Shown piece by piece: positions 41,539-52,164 of a DNA stretch of 64,000 nt. How positions within the stretch are numbered: position 1 is the first letter of the stretch; each line of letters begins with the position of its first letter. The translations under genes were made by a program, and so were the position numbers. Source of the stretch: Galeopsis tetrahit (taxonomy: Eukaryota > Streptophyta > Magnoliopsida > Lamiales > Lamiaceae); NCBI GenBank assembly GCA_963675135.1, contig OY776131.1:30805881-30869880 (forward strand). Direction: 5' to 3'. The notes beneath the pieces are model-generated. The model ran no database searches. It was not told the DNA's origin and worked only from the letters and a program-made list of their open reading frames with translations.

Positions 41539-44500
41539 TTGATTTTCCCTCCAACAGGTAAGAAAATTCCCTCCAAAATTGATGTTTTATGTGTTAAGAA
41601 TGCGTATATTAATTTTTATGAACAACCAGTACACGTGGAGCATGTCGGCACCAGTAACGATCAAGAGTTTGGAGTGGAAGAACCCGATATGTATCAAACA
41701 ATGGTGATGGAAGCCGGTATGTCAAATATAGAGGAGGAACCAACGGATGAAGCATTTCAGTTTTATGAGATGCTCAAATTAGTCGATCAAGATTTGTATC
41801 CAGGGTGTGATTCTCATTCTCAGTTGTCATTTAATGCTCGACTTATGGCTATCAAGACGGAGAACAAGCTATCTAACAGAGCATATGAGCAAATGACACA
41901 ATTATGCAGTGAGATTTATCCTGTCGATAATAAAGTACCTACGACGTTTCATCAGAGCAAACAACTGATGAAGAATATGGGTTTGCCGGTTGAGAAGATT
42001 GATTGTTGTGTGAATGGTTGCATGTTATACTGGGGTGATGATGATAGCGATCTTCTTATGTGTAGAATGTGTGGCCATCCCCGGTACAATGAGCCACGAC
42101 GGAAGGGACCAGGTGGTCAATCGAGCAAGACAGAAAAGAAAGTGCCACATAAGAGGATGTATTATCTTCCTATCATTCCTCGTTTAATGAGATTGTTTCA
42201 ATCTAGTGCTACAGCTCAACACATGACGTGGCATGTAAGAAATTCTGAAGATACTGAGGATGGGGATATGAGACATCCGTCCGACTCTGAAGCTTGGAAA
42301 CACCTTGATAACGTGTTTCCAGGATTTACTTGTGAACCGAGGAATGTGAGATTAGGCTTGAGTACTGATGGTTTTGCACCGTTTGGGAGTTATGGAAAGA
42401 AGTATTCTTTGTGGCCGGTGATACTGACTCCGTATAATCTACCTCCATGGATGTGCATGAAACCTCAAACAATGTTTCTGACTGTATTGGTGCCTGGTCC
42501 GTCGAATCCAAAGCATAAACTTGATGTTTATCTCCAGCCTCTTATTAAAGACTTGATCTTTCTGTGGGATAACAGAGTCCAAACGTATGATGTTTCTAGG
42601 AAACAGAACTTCACGATGTGTGCTGCTTTATTGTGGACCATTAGCGACTTTCCTGCATATGTTATGTTGTCCGGGTGGAGTACAGCCGGAAAGCAAGCTT
42701 GTCCGTATTGTATGGAACATTCTGAAGCTTTCAGTCTCCCGATGAGTAGAAAAGTTTCATGGTTCGATAATCACCGAAGGTTTTTACCTCGAGATCATCC
42801 ATTTCGAAGGAATAAGGTGGACTTCACGAAGAATAAAACAGTCACAAACAATCGACCGCCCCTTCGAAATGGTATTTTATACATTTATTTTAACATGTTA
42901 TTTTGGGTTACATTTATTCTAACATTTATTAATCGTACAGGACAAAGGCTGTTATATGAGATTGAGTGGACGGGTTTGAAAAAAACTACGGAGGAAAATG
43001 CAGAAGAACACAACAAAGGGATCCCAGGTAACTGGAAGAAAAAGAGTATTTTTTGGGACTTGCCATATTGGAGTTCACTATTGATCCGACACAATTTGGA
43101 TGTCATGCACATTGAGAAGAATGTGTTTGACAATGTGTTTCACACAATCATGAACACAGAAGGTAAGACGAAATATACTCCAAAGTCCAGGGAAGAGTTG
43201 AACACTATCTGTCGCCGTGATGAGTTGGAACAGGATACCCGTACAGGTAAATATCCGAAGGCTTGCTACACACTAAATAAGGCACAAAAACAGGAATTAT
43301 GTAGGTGGATTAAAGAGTTAAGATTTCCAGACGGCTACGTGTCAAACATGAGTCGATGCGTAAACACAACAAAAGGAAAAGTTGCAGGGATGAAGAGTCA
43401 TGATTGCCATGTTTTTATGCAGCGCTTGATACCTATTGCGTTTCGAGAATTTCTTCCTCTAAATGTGTGGAGGGCTATCACTGAATTAAGTCTCTTTTTT
43501 AGAGATTTAACGTCTACAACAATCAAGGTTGATGATATGAATCGTTTGGAACGAGACATTCCAGTTATTTTGTGTAAGTTGTAACGTTTTTTCCCACCTA
43601 GCTTCTTTGACTCGATGGAACACTTACCTGTTCACTTAGCGTATGAAGCTAGGATTGGTGGTCCAGTGCAGTACAGGTGGATGTACCCATTTAAGAGGTG
43701 AACAATTCTATTTCTCTCATTTAATTAGTTTTTAGTATAAGAAGCCTTATTTTAATTTGTTAACTATTATAATTTTAGGTATCTCCACAACTTGAAGCGC
43801 AATGCTAAACAAAAGGCAAACGTCGAAGCATCGATTGTTAATGCATATTTGAATGAAGAGGTTGGCATGTTTTGTTCATATTATTTTGAAGACCATGTCA
43901 ACACGAGGATCAGGAATGAACCACGTAACTTCGATGGTAGAGGTACGCAACAAGAAGTCGATGGCATGCTCTCTGTATTCAAGTCTAAGGGGCGACCTAT
44001 AGGAAAAGCCACTGAACGATATTGGTCAACAAACACAGAGGCTGAAATAGCACAAATGTACGTGTTATTGAATTGTGATGAAGTTCAGCCTTACATTGAG
44101 TAAGTATTTCATATATTTATCATCTAATTAAATAGCACAAACGTACGTCATTTATCATCTAATTGTGTTGTGAATTATTAGGATGTATACACAAGAACTA
44201 CGACATGCAGATCAAAACATCTCAGATAGAGACATAGATACTAGTCTTCAACGTCAATTTGCCCGATGGTTCCAACGTTATGTGAGTATCATTAATTGAA
44301 TTTTACGTGAACAAATAATTGTTTTGATTAATGTTAATTTTAACTGTATAGGGACAATCGCACGATTTTCAGAGTCGGTTCCTACAGGATCTCAGCAAGG
44401 ACCACTATGACGTGTGAGGACTTACAACGGCTATCTTGTGAAAGGCTACAGGTTTCATACATCAGAGTATGCATCAATAAGAACGACTAACAACAATGGT

Positions 44501-45093
44501 GTTTGTGTTAGGGGTGCGAATTACAATGCAGATGCAAGTGATTACTTTGGGGTGTTGCACGAAGTCGTTGAAGTTGAATATCCGGGATATCCAATGAAAA
44601 CCGTAATGTTGTTCAAGTGCCATTGGTTTGACACATCCCCTTTAGGAACCAAAATTCATCCGGAGTACAAGCTTGTGGATGTTAATTCGAAAAGGAAGTA
44701 TAGCGGGGATGATCCGTTTGTATTTGCCTCTCAGGTATCTCAAGTCTACTACTGCACGTATCCAGGAGCTGGAAACGTAATAGAGAATGGCACGCTGTTT
44801 GCAAACTGAAGGCAAGGTCAATGGTGGAGGTCCCCCAAAAGGAAAACAACGATGAAGATGAACCTCCGTTTCAAATGGAACAAATAGAGAATCAAACTGA
44901 AGTGTTTGCGGGAGATTTTAATCTTTCGGTAGACTTGACGGCTGCAAATCCACAATTGATTGTTATTGAAAACGATAGTGGACATGAGGAGGAGGATGAA
45001 CATGACGAGAGGGAGGATGAAGAAGATGAGGAGGAAGAGGAAGATGTGGCAAATAATGAAAATGAAGACGAAGATGAAGAAGATGAATATTAA
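41539..45093 (+). pseudogene. TNPD-like CACTA transposase, degenerate
   Basis: The main exon carries the Transposase_21 core (GLSTDGFAPFG, WSTAGKQACPYC, HNLDVMHIEKNV). It continues in later exons into DUF4218 (HLPVHLAYEARIGGPVQYR, EEVGMFCSYYFEDH) and DUF4216 (GYRFHTSEYAS, EVEYPGYP) with an acidic tail. A 69-bp intron at 42872-42940 has no stop and is a multiple of three, so it reads through. Defects: TAA at 43582-43584 where relatives continue in frame; an apparent frame change at about 44417 before DUF4216; and another at about 44770-44800 that cuts DUF4216 from its acidic tail. Other introns lie at about 43699-43779, 44101-44181 and 44282-44351. The usual N-terminal transposase-associated zinc domain is not seen, and the frame begins in the 36-bp repeat that borders the GRF gene. 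It cuts and pastes CACTA ends when intact. Confidence 0.85.
41583..41618 (+). repeat. 36-bp direct repeat, right copy
   Basis: Second copy of the repeat at 40701-40736. Here it is read as VLCVKNAYINF near the start of the TNPD-like frame, so the GRF gene and the present transposase N-terminus share a rearrangement border. Confidence 0.8.
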
Positions 45094-45269
45094 ATTAATG
45101 TAACCTAGCTATTTTATTTTGTAGAATTTATAAGATTTAATTATTTATCATTTGGTTATAACTTATAACTTAATTATTTATCATTTGGTTATAACTTATA
45201 ATTTAATTATTTATTATTTGGTTATAAAAATAGAATGAAAATAAATAAACGATTTTTTTATAAAAAAAA

Positions 45270-45440
45270 GATCCGTCGCCATTTCCGTCGTCAACGACAA
45301 CGAGCCAATACCGGCCGATATATCCGTCGGCATATCCGTCGCCAACGGCAAAAAGTCAAAGCCGACCGATATATCCGTCGGTATATCCGTCGCCAACGGC
45401 AAAGAGTCAATGCCAACGGATATATCCGTCGGCATTTCCG
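45270..45440. repeat. Internal CCGTCG array of the CACTA
   Basis: About ten atatccgtcgg or ccgtcgccaacgg motifs lie just after the transposase stop. The deleted CACTA at 756 has its 3' subterminal array at a comparable place. This may be the original 3' subterminal region, now internal because host DNA was gained beyond it. Confidence 0.75.
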
Positions 45441-45599
45441 AATATAAATGTAACTTTCTCTCATTCCACGCGTTATTTCCCCCACCTCCACCTTCTTATT
45501 TTCCCCCTCACACATCACACATCACGACTCGTTTCCCCTCTCAATTCCATCCCTGCACTTTGATTCTCACTACCATTTCTACATTCCTCCTATAGTTTG

Positions 45600-46197
45600 G
45601 TCGGCCTTCTCTCATTTCCGACGAGCGGCGGCGGCGGTCTCGGACTCAGAATGGGCAGCTTCGGCCGAAGCGGAGGCGATGCCTCGCTTGACCAATCGAC
45701 GGTGACGGAGCAGAGCGGAAATTTTGTGTAACTTCAACTTAGGTTTTGATTTTCTGAGTGAAATGTGGATATTTAATTTTTTTTTTTTGTATGTAACTTT
45801 TTTTTTTTTTTTTTGAAAATTCTTCAATATTCCGGGTGTGAAAAGTGAAATCTTTTCAGTTTCGTTGAGATCTTGGTTGGGTTTCGTTGTTTACTGACTT
45901 TATTTCGTGTTGCTTTTTTTTTACAGTGTTAAACAGATGTGAGAAGTTTTGGTAAATTTGTCAAGGTAAATAGAGACTTGTAGGGTAAATTTTCGATTAT
46001 TTTGCTTAAATTTGCTTTTTGTGACACTGTTAAACAGATGTGAGAAGTTTTGGTAATTTTTGAGATAATTTACTTGACAAGCATGAGTTTGGAAATTGTG
46101 CAGTTTATCTACAGTTTTAATAATTGTTAATAGCTTCTTTTGTTTTTTTTTCCTTTTAAGTATCAGTTCATGTATTTTCGGACAAGAGTATGCTGAT
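45600..46197 (+). pseudogene. Captured host-gene 5' part inside the CACTA
   Basis: A GC-rich start (gagcggcggcggcggtctcgg) contains an ATG at 45651 with a 27-codon frame (MGSFGRSGGDASLDQS). It is followed by T-rich, intron-like sequence. The preceding 150 bp are CT-rich and leader-like. It is interrupted by the LTR element at 46198 and appears to continue at 55134. The parent gene is not recognised from this part. Confidence 0.45.
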
Positions 46198-47526
46198 TGT
46201 TGGTCCCAAAATTTGAATTAAGATTGAGTAAGCTAAGAAAAAGTCTAGAGGGGAGGGGTGAATAGACTTTTCAAATTCTGTCAAAATATCAGAGTTTTTA
46301 GTGCGGAAATGTGTTCTATACAGTACTGTTTTTAAGATCAGCTCAGTACTTCACAGTTAGCTTTTATACTCAACTTTTCTTTAAATCTTTTCTTTAGAAA
46401 ACTTACTATTCTTGTTCAACAAATATATCAACAGTTAATCAAAACAAACAGTAAAGAACACAAGATTTTTATAGTGGTTCGACAACTTGTCTACATCCAC
46501 TCTCACAACTCCAGTTGCGATGTTTTATTACTCTTTTCCACTTGAGTACTTGTTGTTTAGAGTCCCAAGATTAAGACTTCGATCTTGTCGATTACACTTC
46601 CAAGTGTATCTTCGATCAACTAGTAATTTCACAAGTAACTAGCACACTTGTTTACACAATACAAACTTAAAACGAAAAGTAAAACTTCTCTAGTAATAGC
46701 CTTTGATTCTTTTCTTCAGTTCTGTGGCTTCTCTTCTGGTTCTTGATCTTCAACTCTGTGAGTGCTTGAATACTTGAATACTTCTTGATTGCTCTTGAAT
46801 AGTAATTGTATCAGTAGTCTTTTCAAGTAGAAGATCACATGGTATTTATAAGATCTAGTATGACAGTTAGCAGTTTGTGAACTAACTCTCAACTAACTCA
46901 TAACCGTTTCTTGTTTTGTAACTTCCTTCTGTTTTGTAACCAACTTATCTTATCTTTCAAGTCAGCATATCTTCAACAATAACTTCAGTTACGCTTCAAA
47001 TAAGTCATCCAAACTTATTCTTCAATCCAACTAACTCAGCACAGTAAACTACTCTTCTTAGTTTTACTGCTCTTGGTCAGTCAGCACAGTTCTTCCAAAA
47101 CTGTTCAGCTTCCTTCAAAACTTCACTTGATTTCTTAGTCATCTTTAGTCTTCTGACTTCCATCTAATCTACTGTTCTAACTATTACAATGCTGAATACA
47201 ATAGAATACAACTTTACAAATATAAAACCTATCTATACATCAACTGAACTACATACAGATGAGTATAACTAAGTCCTATACTATAAGCTGTCTATACAAT
47301 ATTTCCATCAGCTTAGTTCTTAAACAGTTCATATATCAGATTAGTAAAATACTAAGATCAGTAAACTTAAACTTCATATTCACATTAAGATCAGTAATTT
47401 TATACTTCATATAACTCACATATAATAACATATAATCACATATATCATTAACTCTAAATTTACTTTTGGTCATCAAAACATATAATCATCAATTAGAACA
47501 TTGTTTATAGGATTCATATCCCAACA
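46198..47526 (-). repeat. LARD-like element 3' LTR
   Basis: 1329 bp, TGTTGG...CCCAACA. A minus-strand TATAAATA lies at about 46853-46860. Many short cagatcag/gatcagt motifs are present. Confidence 0.93.
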
Positions 47527-47540
47527 ATTTCCCCCTTTTT
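47527..47540 (-). other. Polypurine tract of the LARD-like element
   Basis: On the minus strand AAAAAGGGGGAAAT abuts the 3' LTR. Confidence 0.8.
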
Positions 47541-47835
47541 GATGAAGCCAAAACTACTTAAACATTAACAGATCAGTAGTTAAGATATACAGTTAATCAT
47601 ATAGTTCATCAATTCAAAAATCAGATTAGGATTCAAAATAAGATCAGATATTACACATACTTCACATAGTCACAGAAATACCAAATAAATAAAATAAAGA
47701 TAAGGTTAAGAGGTGTTATCTTTTCAGCATAGTCCTTCATCTTCAGTCTCTATGAGGATTTCTGAATGCCAAGTATAATCTGTTCTTGATATCCATTATG
47801 TGATTAAGATCAGTTATGCCTTCATCTTGAATGAT

Positions 47836-49935
47836 CTATGAAATCATGTTTCCAATCTCTAAGTAATCTGGTTCACCATCTTCAAGTCTTGGAGGTTCCC
47901 AAACTGGTTCTTCAGGACATAAGATCTGTATTCCTGCACCAGCAGCTAATAACAAAATGTGTTTCCAAAAATCTCTTGATATATTCATCATGAATGCATC
48001 AAAATCAGAATATTCATCTTCCTTGCTTGAATGGTCACCAAATTTCTTCACAATAAAATTAGCAATCTGCCATTTCTTTTTCAAATTATTCCAGAACTCC
48101 ATATCTTCTGGATCAACCACAAATTCCATAAATTGTTCATCCAGAACAGTTCCAACAGATTTAGACTTCATTTTCTTTTTCAATGCAGTAACTCGATTAT
48201 CAAATTTCTTTCTTGTAGCTTCTGCATCTTTCATCTTTTGTTTTCTAATCTGTTCAGCAGATCTTTTCTCAGTCATTTCAATTTTCTTCTGAGCAAGCAT
48301 CTGATTATGCTTCTCAATTGCTTCAGCCATTTGTACCTTACTAGGTCTACTATCAGTAACCACATGTTTCAGCTTGCTTTTAGACCTGGTAATCCTTCCA
48401 GTCTCTTCAGTCTCTTCTTCATCATCAAAAATAAATTTCCTTTTTCTTTTTCCAGAAGAAGATTCAACAATGTGTTTCTGAGTACTAATTTCTTGAATTT
48501 CAGAATCAGGATTGATTCTTAATTTCAGACTAATGATTTCTTCTTTCAAATCATCAATGCTAGCTTTCATCTCATCTTGACTCACAACCAATTGAGTTTG
48601 TTGTGTTTGAGTCTGCTCCATCACTTTCATCACTTTTACTTCCCCCTTTTTGGCTTCATCTTGCCATTCCTTCAAGGGTGTCAAAAGTATCTCTACTTTC
48701 TTTTGCAGCTCAGTAGAAAGTGACTTTTCTTGTAATCTATGCAGATCATAGATCTTATTCATAGTGAATTCCATTATCTTGTCATAAGAATTAGCAGCAG
48801 TCAAACTTTCCAATTTCTCAGTGGCTTGTTGAAATCGTTTCAAAGTATCATCCAGCTTACTTTGTAACTCTTCATTATGCTTTTTCAACATCTCAAAGCT
48901 AGAGTTATTTTGCACTGTTTCAGTAGGAACATCTCTTACTGTCTCATCAAGCACAGTATGTTCAGCAGCAAAGACTGGTGTGCTTTCCAACTCATCAGCA
49001 CCCAAATCTTGTTCCACTAAAACTTCAGTTTCTTCAGCTACAACTGTGTTCTCAAACATCTCAGTTGCATTTGTATCAGCTTCATAATCAGCTTCCATAT
49101 CAGCTTCATAATCAGCATGATTATCTGAATTTCTAACTTCAACATCATCAGCATCCATGTTGACATCAGTATCAACATTTACATCAGTAGGCTTAACCAT
49201 GGAATATTTGCAACCAGTTATTCTTTCAATCAACTGAATAACAGATTCCAAAGTTGATAACTCAGTGTAAGAATCAACATCAGCAGCTACTTTCTGTTCT
49301 TGTTCCCAATCATGAAACACAGAAAGTCCACCCATACCTTCAGCTACAACCATCAGCTGATCTAGGCCTAACCTTCTAAGATATACCCAAGTACTTATCC
49401 TTAGAAGTTGCTCAAAGGTCTTAGTGCTGTCATCTAACCCATGAAAACTTTTGAGAAGAGCATTTCTCAACTTAAATCGGATCCTCTCTTCCTTATCACA
49501 AATAGGATAATCCATCAGGAACACTGACTCTGGTTGGATAAAATCAGGTTCTGGGGAGGATGTAATTTCAATTGGTTCAGAGGAAGGTATATGTTCATGT
49601 TCAGTAGAGTGATCATGAACTGGTTCAGATTCAGGTTCAGGAGAAAAATGAGGAGTAGGAGTATGGTGAGGATTAGATTGGGGAGTGGAATGAAAAGAAG
49701 TGTTCTGAGGGGTTGAGGGAGGAGTGTTCTGATGAAGAGGAGAGTAGTGAACTGACTCCTCAGAACAGGAAGGATCAGCTTCAAGGGGTTTGGCTTGAAT
49801 AGAATGAGAGGTTGAGGGAGAAGGGGTAGTGTTCTTGAGGACTCTTCTGGGTCTAAGAACACCAGACACTTTAGTTCTATTATGTGAAAGGATGAGGCTC
49901 GAAGAACTTACCTCTTCCACAGAAGACTCCTTCAC
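47836..49935 (-). CDS. Large coiled-coil ORF of the LARD-like element
   Basis: An open frame of 699 codons starts MKESSVEEVSSSS. The N-terminal 130 residues are Ser/Pro/His/Glu-rich. Next come a helical block (IRFKLRNALLKSFHGLDD), an acidic Asp/Glu/Ala region with EADYEAD repeats and a long coiled coil (NEELQSKLDDTLKRFQQ). A basic patch GKRKRKF that could be a nuclear signal and a second coiled coil (MLAQKKIEMTEKRS) follow. A C-terminal segment with DFWKHILLLAAGAGIQILC ends the frame. The upstream frame is open back to a TAA at about 49978-49980, so this may be the second half of a longer protein with 49978-50884. No enzymatic motif is visible. The long intact frame suggests recent selection or youth. 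Confidence 0.6.
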   Translation of the reverse strand: MKESSVEEVSSSSLILSHNRTKVSGVLRPRRVLKNTTPSPSTSHSIQAKPLEADPSCSEESVHYSPLHQNTPPSTPQNTSFHSTPQSNPHHTPTPHFSPEPESEPVHDHSTEHEHIPSSEPIEITSSPEPDFIQPESVFLMDYPICDKEERIRFKLRNALLKSFHGLDDSTKTFEQLLRISTWVYLRRLGLDQLMVVAEGMGGLSVFHDWEQEQKVAADVDSYTELSTLESVIQLIERITGCKYSMVKPTDVNVDTDVNMDADDVEVRNSDNHADYEADMEADYEADTNATEMFENTVVAEETEVLVEQDLGADELESTPVFAAEHTVLDETVRDVPTETVQNNSSFEMLKKHNEELQSKLDDTLKRFQQATEKLESLTAANSYDKIMEFTMNKIYDLHRLQEKSLSTELQKKVEILLTPLKEWQDEAKKGEVKVMKVMEQTQTQQTQLVVSQDEMKASIDDLKEEIISLKLRINPDSEIQEISTQKHIVESSSGKRKRKFIFDDEEETEETGRITRSKSKLKHVVTDSRPSKVQMAEAIEKHNQMLAQKKIEMTEKRSAEQIRKQKMKDAEATRKKFDNRVTALKKKMKSKSVGTVLDEQFMEFVVDPEDMEFWNNLKKKWQIANFIVKKFGDHSSKEDEYSDFDAFMMNISRDFWKHILLLAAGAGIQILCPEEPVWEPPRLEDGEPDYLEIGNMIS

Positions 49936-49977
49936 AGCGGCAACGGACTCTTCTGACTTTTCAGAAACGGCCCTAGC

Positions 49978-50884
49978 TTATCGACCTCTTCGTAATCCAG
50001 CTCGATGAGGATCATGCCTAGCCTTCGTTCTCAACTCCGGCTCATCGTTTTCAGAACGGAACATAGAACCACCAGATTCTTGAGGTTGAGGACGATTCCT
50101 CTGGCTTTGTTCAAATAATGTAGACTCCTTCTTGAACAAGAATTTGCCCTGATGAAATCTTTTCGGACGGCTCCAATCCATCTTCCTTTCAGCTAATTGA
50201 GGCAACAATATGCTCAATTTACTTTCAAAACCCATCTTTGGAAAATTCTCTAGTGACCTCATCAAATACCACTTTCTCTCTTTCAGCCAACAATCTGCCA
50301 AGCAGAAATCCTTGCCAATCACCATTGACACGATCAGTGATTGTAGCCATAATGCGAATCTTGAGATTGGTGAGGGCGTCTTGACTGAAATGTTGCCCTA
50401 ACAAGCATTTTCCAGCTATATCCATCAACAATTGCAAACCTTCTGGGAGAATATCCTTCTTCAAATTGGACAACGTCGCTGGGTCAACATTCAACCATCT
50501 GCCCACGCGAACCTTCTCTTGCCCTGCCATATAGCTCAGAACGTCTATTGGCCCGTCTGGTAGATTGAACGCGATTCCAAGGGTTTCTCTGGAAATGACA
50601 ACCCCGTGGCCAGAAACAATCGAATGAATGTTGTTTGAGACACCCTGCACCTGAAGAAAGAATTCCATCGCCTCAGGTTCGTAAACCTTCACAGGAAATG
50701 ATTCTAGGTATTTCCGTAGCCCGCATTCTTCACACATGGTGAGAATGGCTTGATTCTCTGTTTTTTGACGTCCGACGAAGTAAACAGAATTTTCAACGAA
50801 AATTCCTTTATTTTTACTCGATCTTGCTGGATTGAATGTACCTACCACTTCATTCTCTTCGTTAAGAATATCAATAATCGCCAT
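49978..50884 (-). pseudogene. Putative plant-transposon-protein ORF, frameshifted
   Basis: The frame starts MAIIDILNEENEVVG at 50884. It contains IVSGHGVVISRETLGIAFNL and DGPIDVLSYMAGQEKVRVGR, a layout recalling the Pfam 'putative plant transposon protein' domain found in many plant LTR-element passengers. This frame ends at 50225. An overlapping frame (50331-49978) continues with plausible sequence (FESKLSILLPQLAERK, GKFLFKKESTLFEQSQ), so a one-base shift lies between about 50225 and 50275. A stop then separates it from the 699-codon ORF. It was probably one protein with its downstream neighbour. The function is unknown; the domain name is my recognition and not a search result. Confidence 0.5.
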
Positions 50885-51119
50885 AGAGTAGAAATGTAGA
50901 AGTGTAGATGTACAGAGTAAGGATAATTGAGAAAGCTTGAGCTTAGAGAATCTTGCAGAAAGATTTTGAGTAATGAAGAAGATGAAGTTAATGGGATCGT
51001 GTAAATCAAAAATCAAAGCAAATCTAGGGCTTGGATTGATTTTTATTTTCACGTTGTGTGGTTTGGATTGAGTTATTAGAAAAGGTGTAAATTGGGAAAA
51101 ACGTTCCAGATTCATAACA

Positions 51120-52164
51120 GCTCAATTCCAATTTGGAGCCAACTTGTGTTGATAAATACACCTTTTAAATTAGGTTAAAAATAGAGGAGTGTATTAATCT
51201 TCTCTATAAATAATCTAATTTTGAACAGACCTTGACTTAAAAGTACTCTAAGGCAAAATACTGTTCTGATGTGTATCAGCACAGTTGTTTTCCATACACA
51301 CTATACTTCAATTTCTTATTACTACTATACTGAATTTTACTTATCTAGGTTCAGCTGAGTACTGTGATCAGCTGAGTATTCTTTTGAAGATCAGCTCAGT
51401 AGTTGGGTCAGCTCAGTAATCCTCAGATCAGTTCCCCAACTCTTCTGATTTTCACCCTTTTTTTTTTTATATAAGCACAGTACTTTCTTAGATCAGTACT
51501 GTAAATGATCTGTGGACAGATTTCCCTGTAATCAAATAAGCTCTGTAGACAGGTTAATCAGTAATCAGATCAGATATGTAGATTGAATGATATTGTAGTC
51601 AGAATAGTTCTGTAGACAACTCAATTCAATAATCAGAACATGTCTGTAGACAGATTTGTGCTGTAATCCGATCAGATTTGTAGACAGATCACATCTGCAA
51701 TCAGATCAGTTCCCCCTCCAGTGGAGAACTCCTCTTCTGTGCCTGTTTCACCTTGGTAGAAGTGTTAGTTCATGCATAGATGGTGAAATACAATACATAA
51801 TAGTAAAGAATAATTAAAATAGGTCTATATAAGGTTTGTTCTAAGGTGTCTTGTGCTCTGAGTCAACATAAAGGATTTTTCAGAAATCATAGATTCCCCC
51901 TTAAATGTATATTCTCAATTCCCTCAGCTTTACCAGCTTCCTCATCGGGATTTAGGCACTTTAGTAACCTTTTTACCTGATTGTGATGAATGTAGAGGTC
52001 TTGACATGGTCTGTTCTTCAGAATTACCCTTCTTGGTGAACTGGTCTTGATATCAGCTCAGTACCTGAAATGTTAGTATACAACTCTATATACATGCAGG
52101 ATCCATGTCTATCAATCCAATCGACCCTGCAAGTAGTGATCTTAATAATTTAGGTACCCTTTCT
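51120..52164. repeat. Non-coding internal part of the LARD-like element
   Basis: No gene. Between about 51400 and 51720 there are degenerate repeats of about 35-45 bp built on ctgtagacagat and aatcagatcag. Related gatcagctcagta motifs occur in the LTRs. Confidence 0.65.

Noticed and set aside
37482..45440. Alternative view that the CACTA ends at the internal CCGTCG array near 45440
   Set aside because: No TAGTG terminus or TCA duplication occurs there, while a second array with family-specific words lies at 56230-56497 in the outward orientation. I kept the longer element but note the array separately.
48031..48522. 163-codon plus-strand frame
   Set aside because: Phe/Ser-rich shadow of the Lys/Glu-rich coiled-coil ORF on the minus strand.
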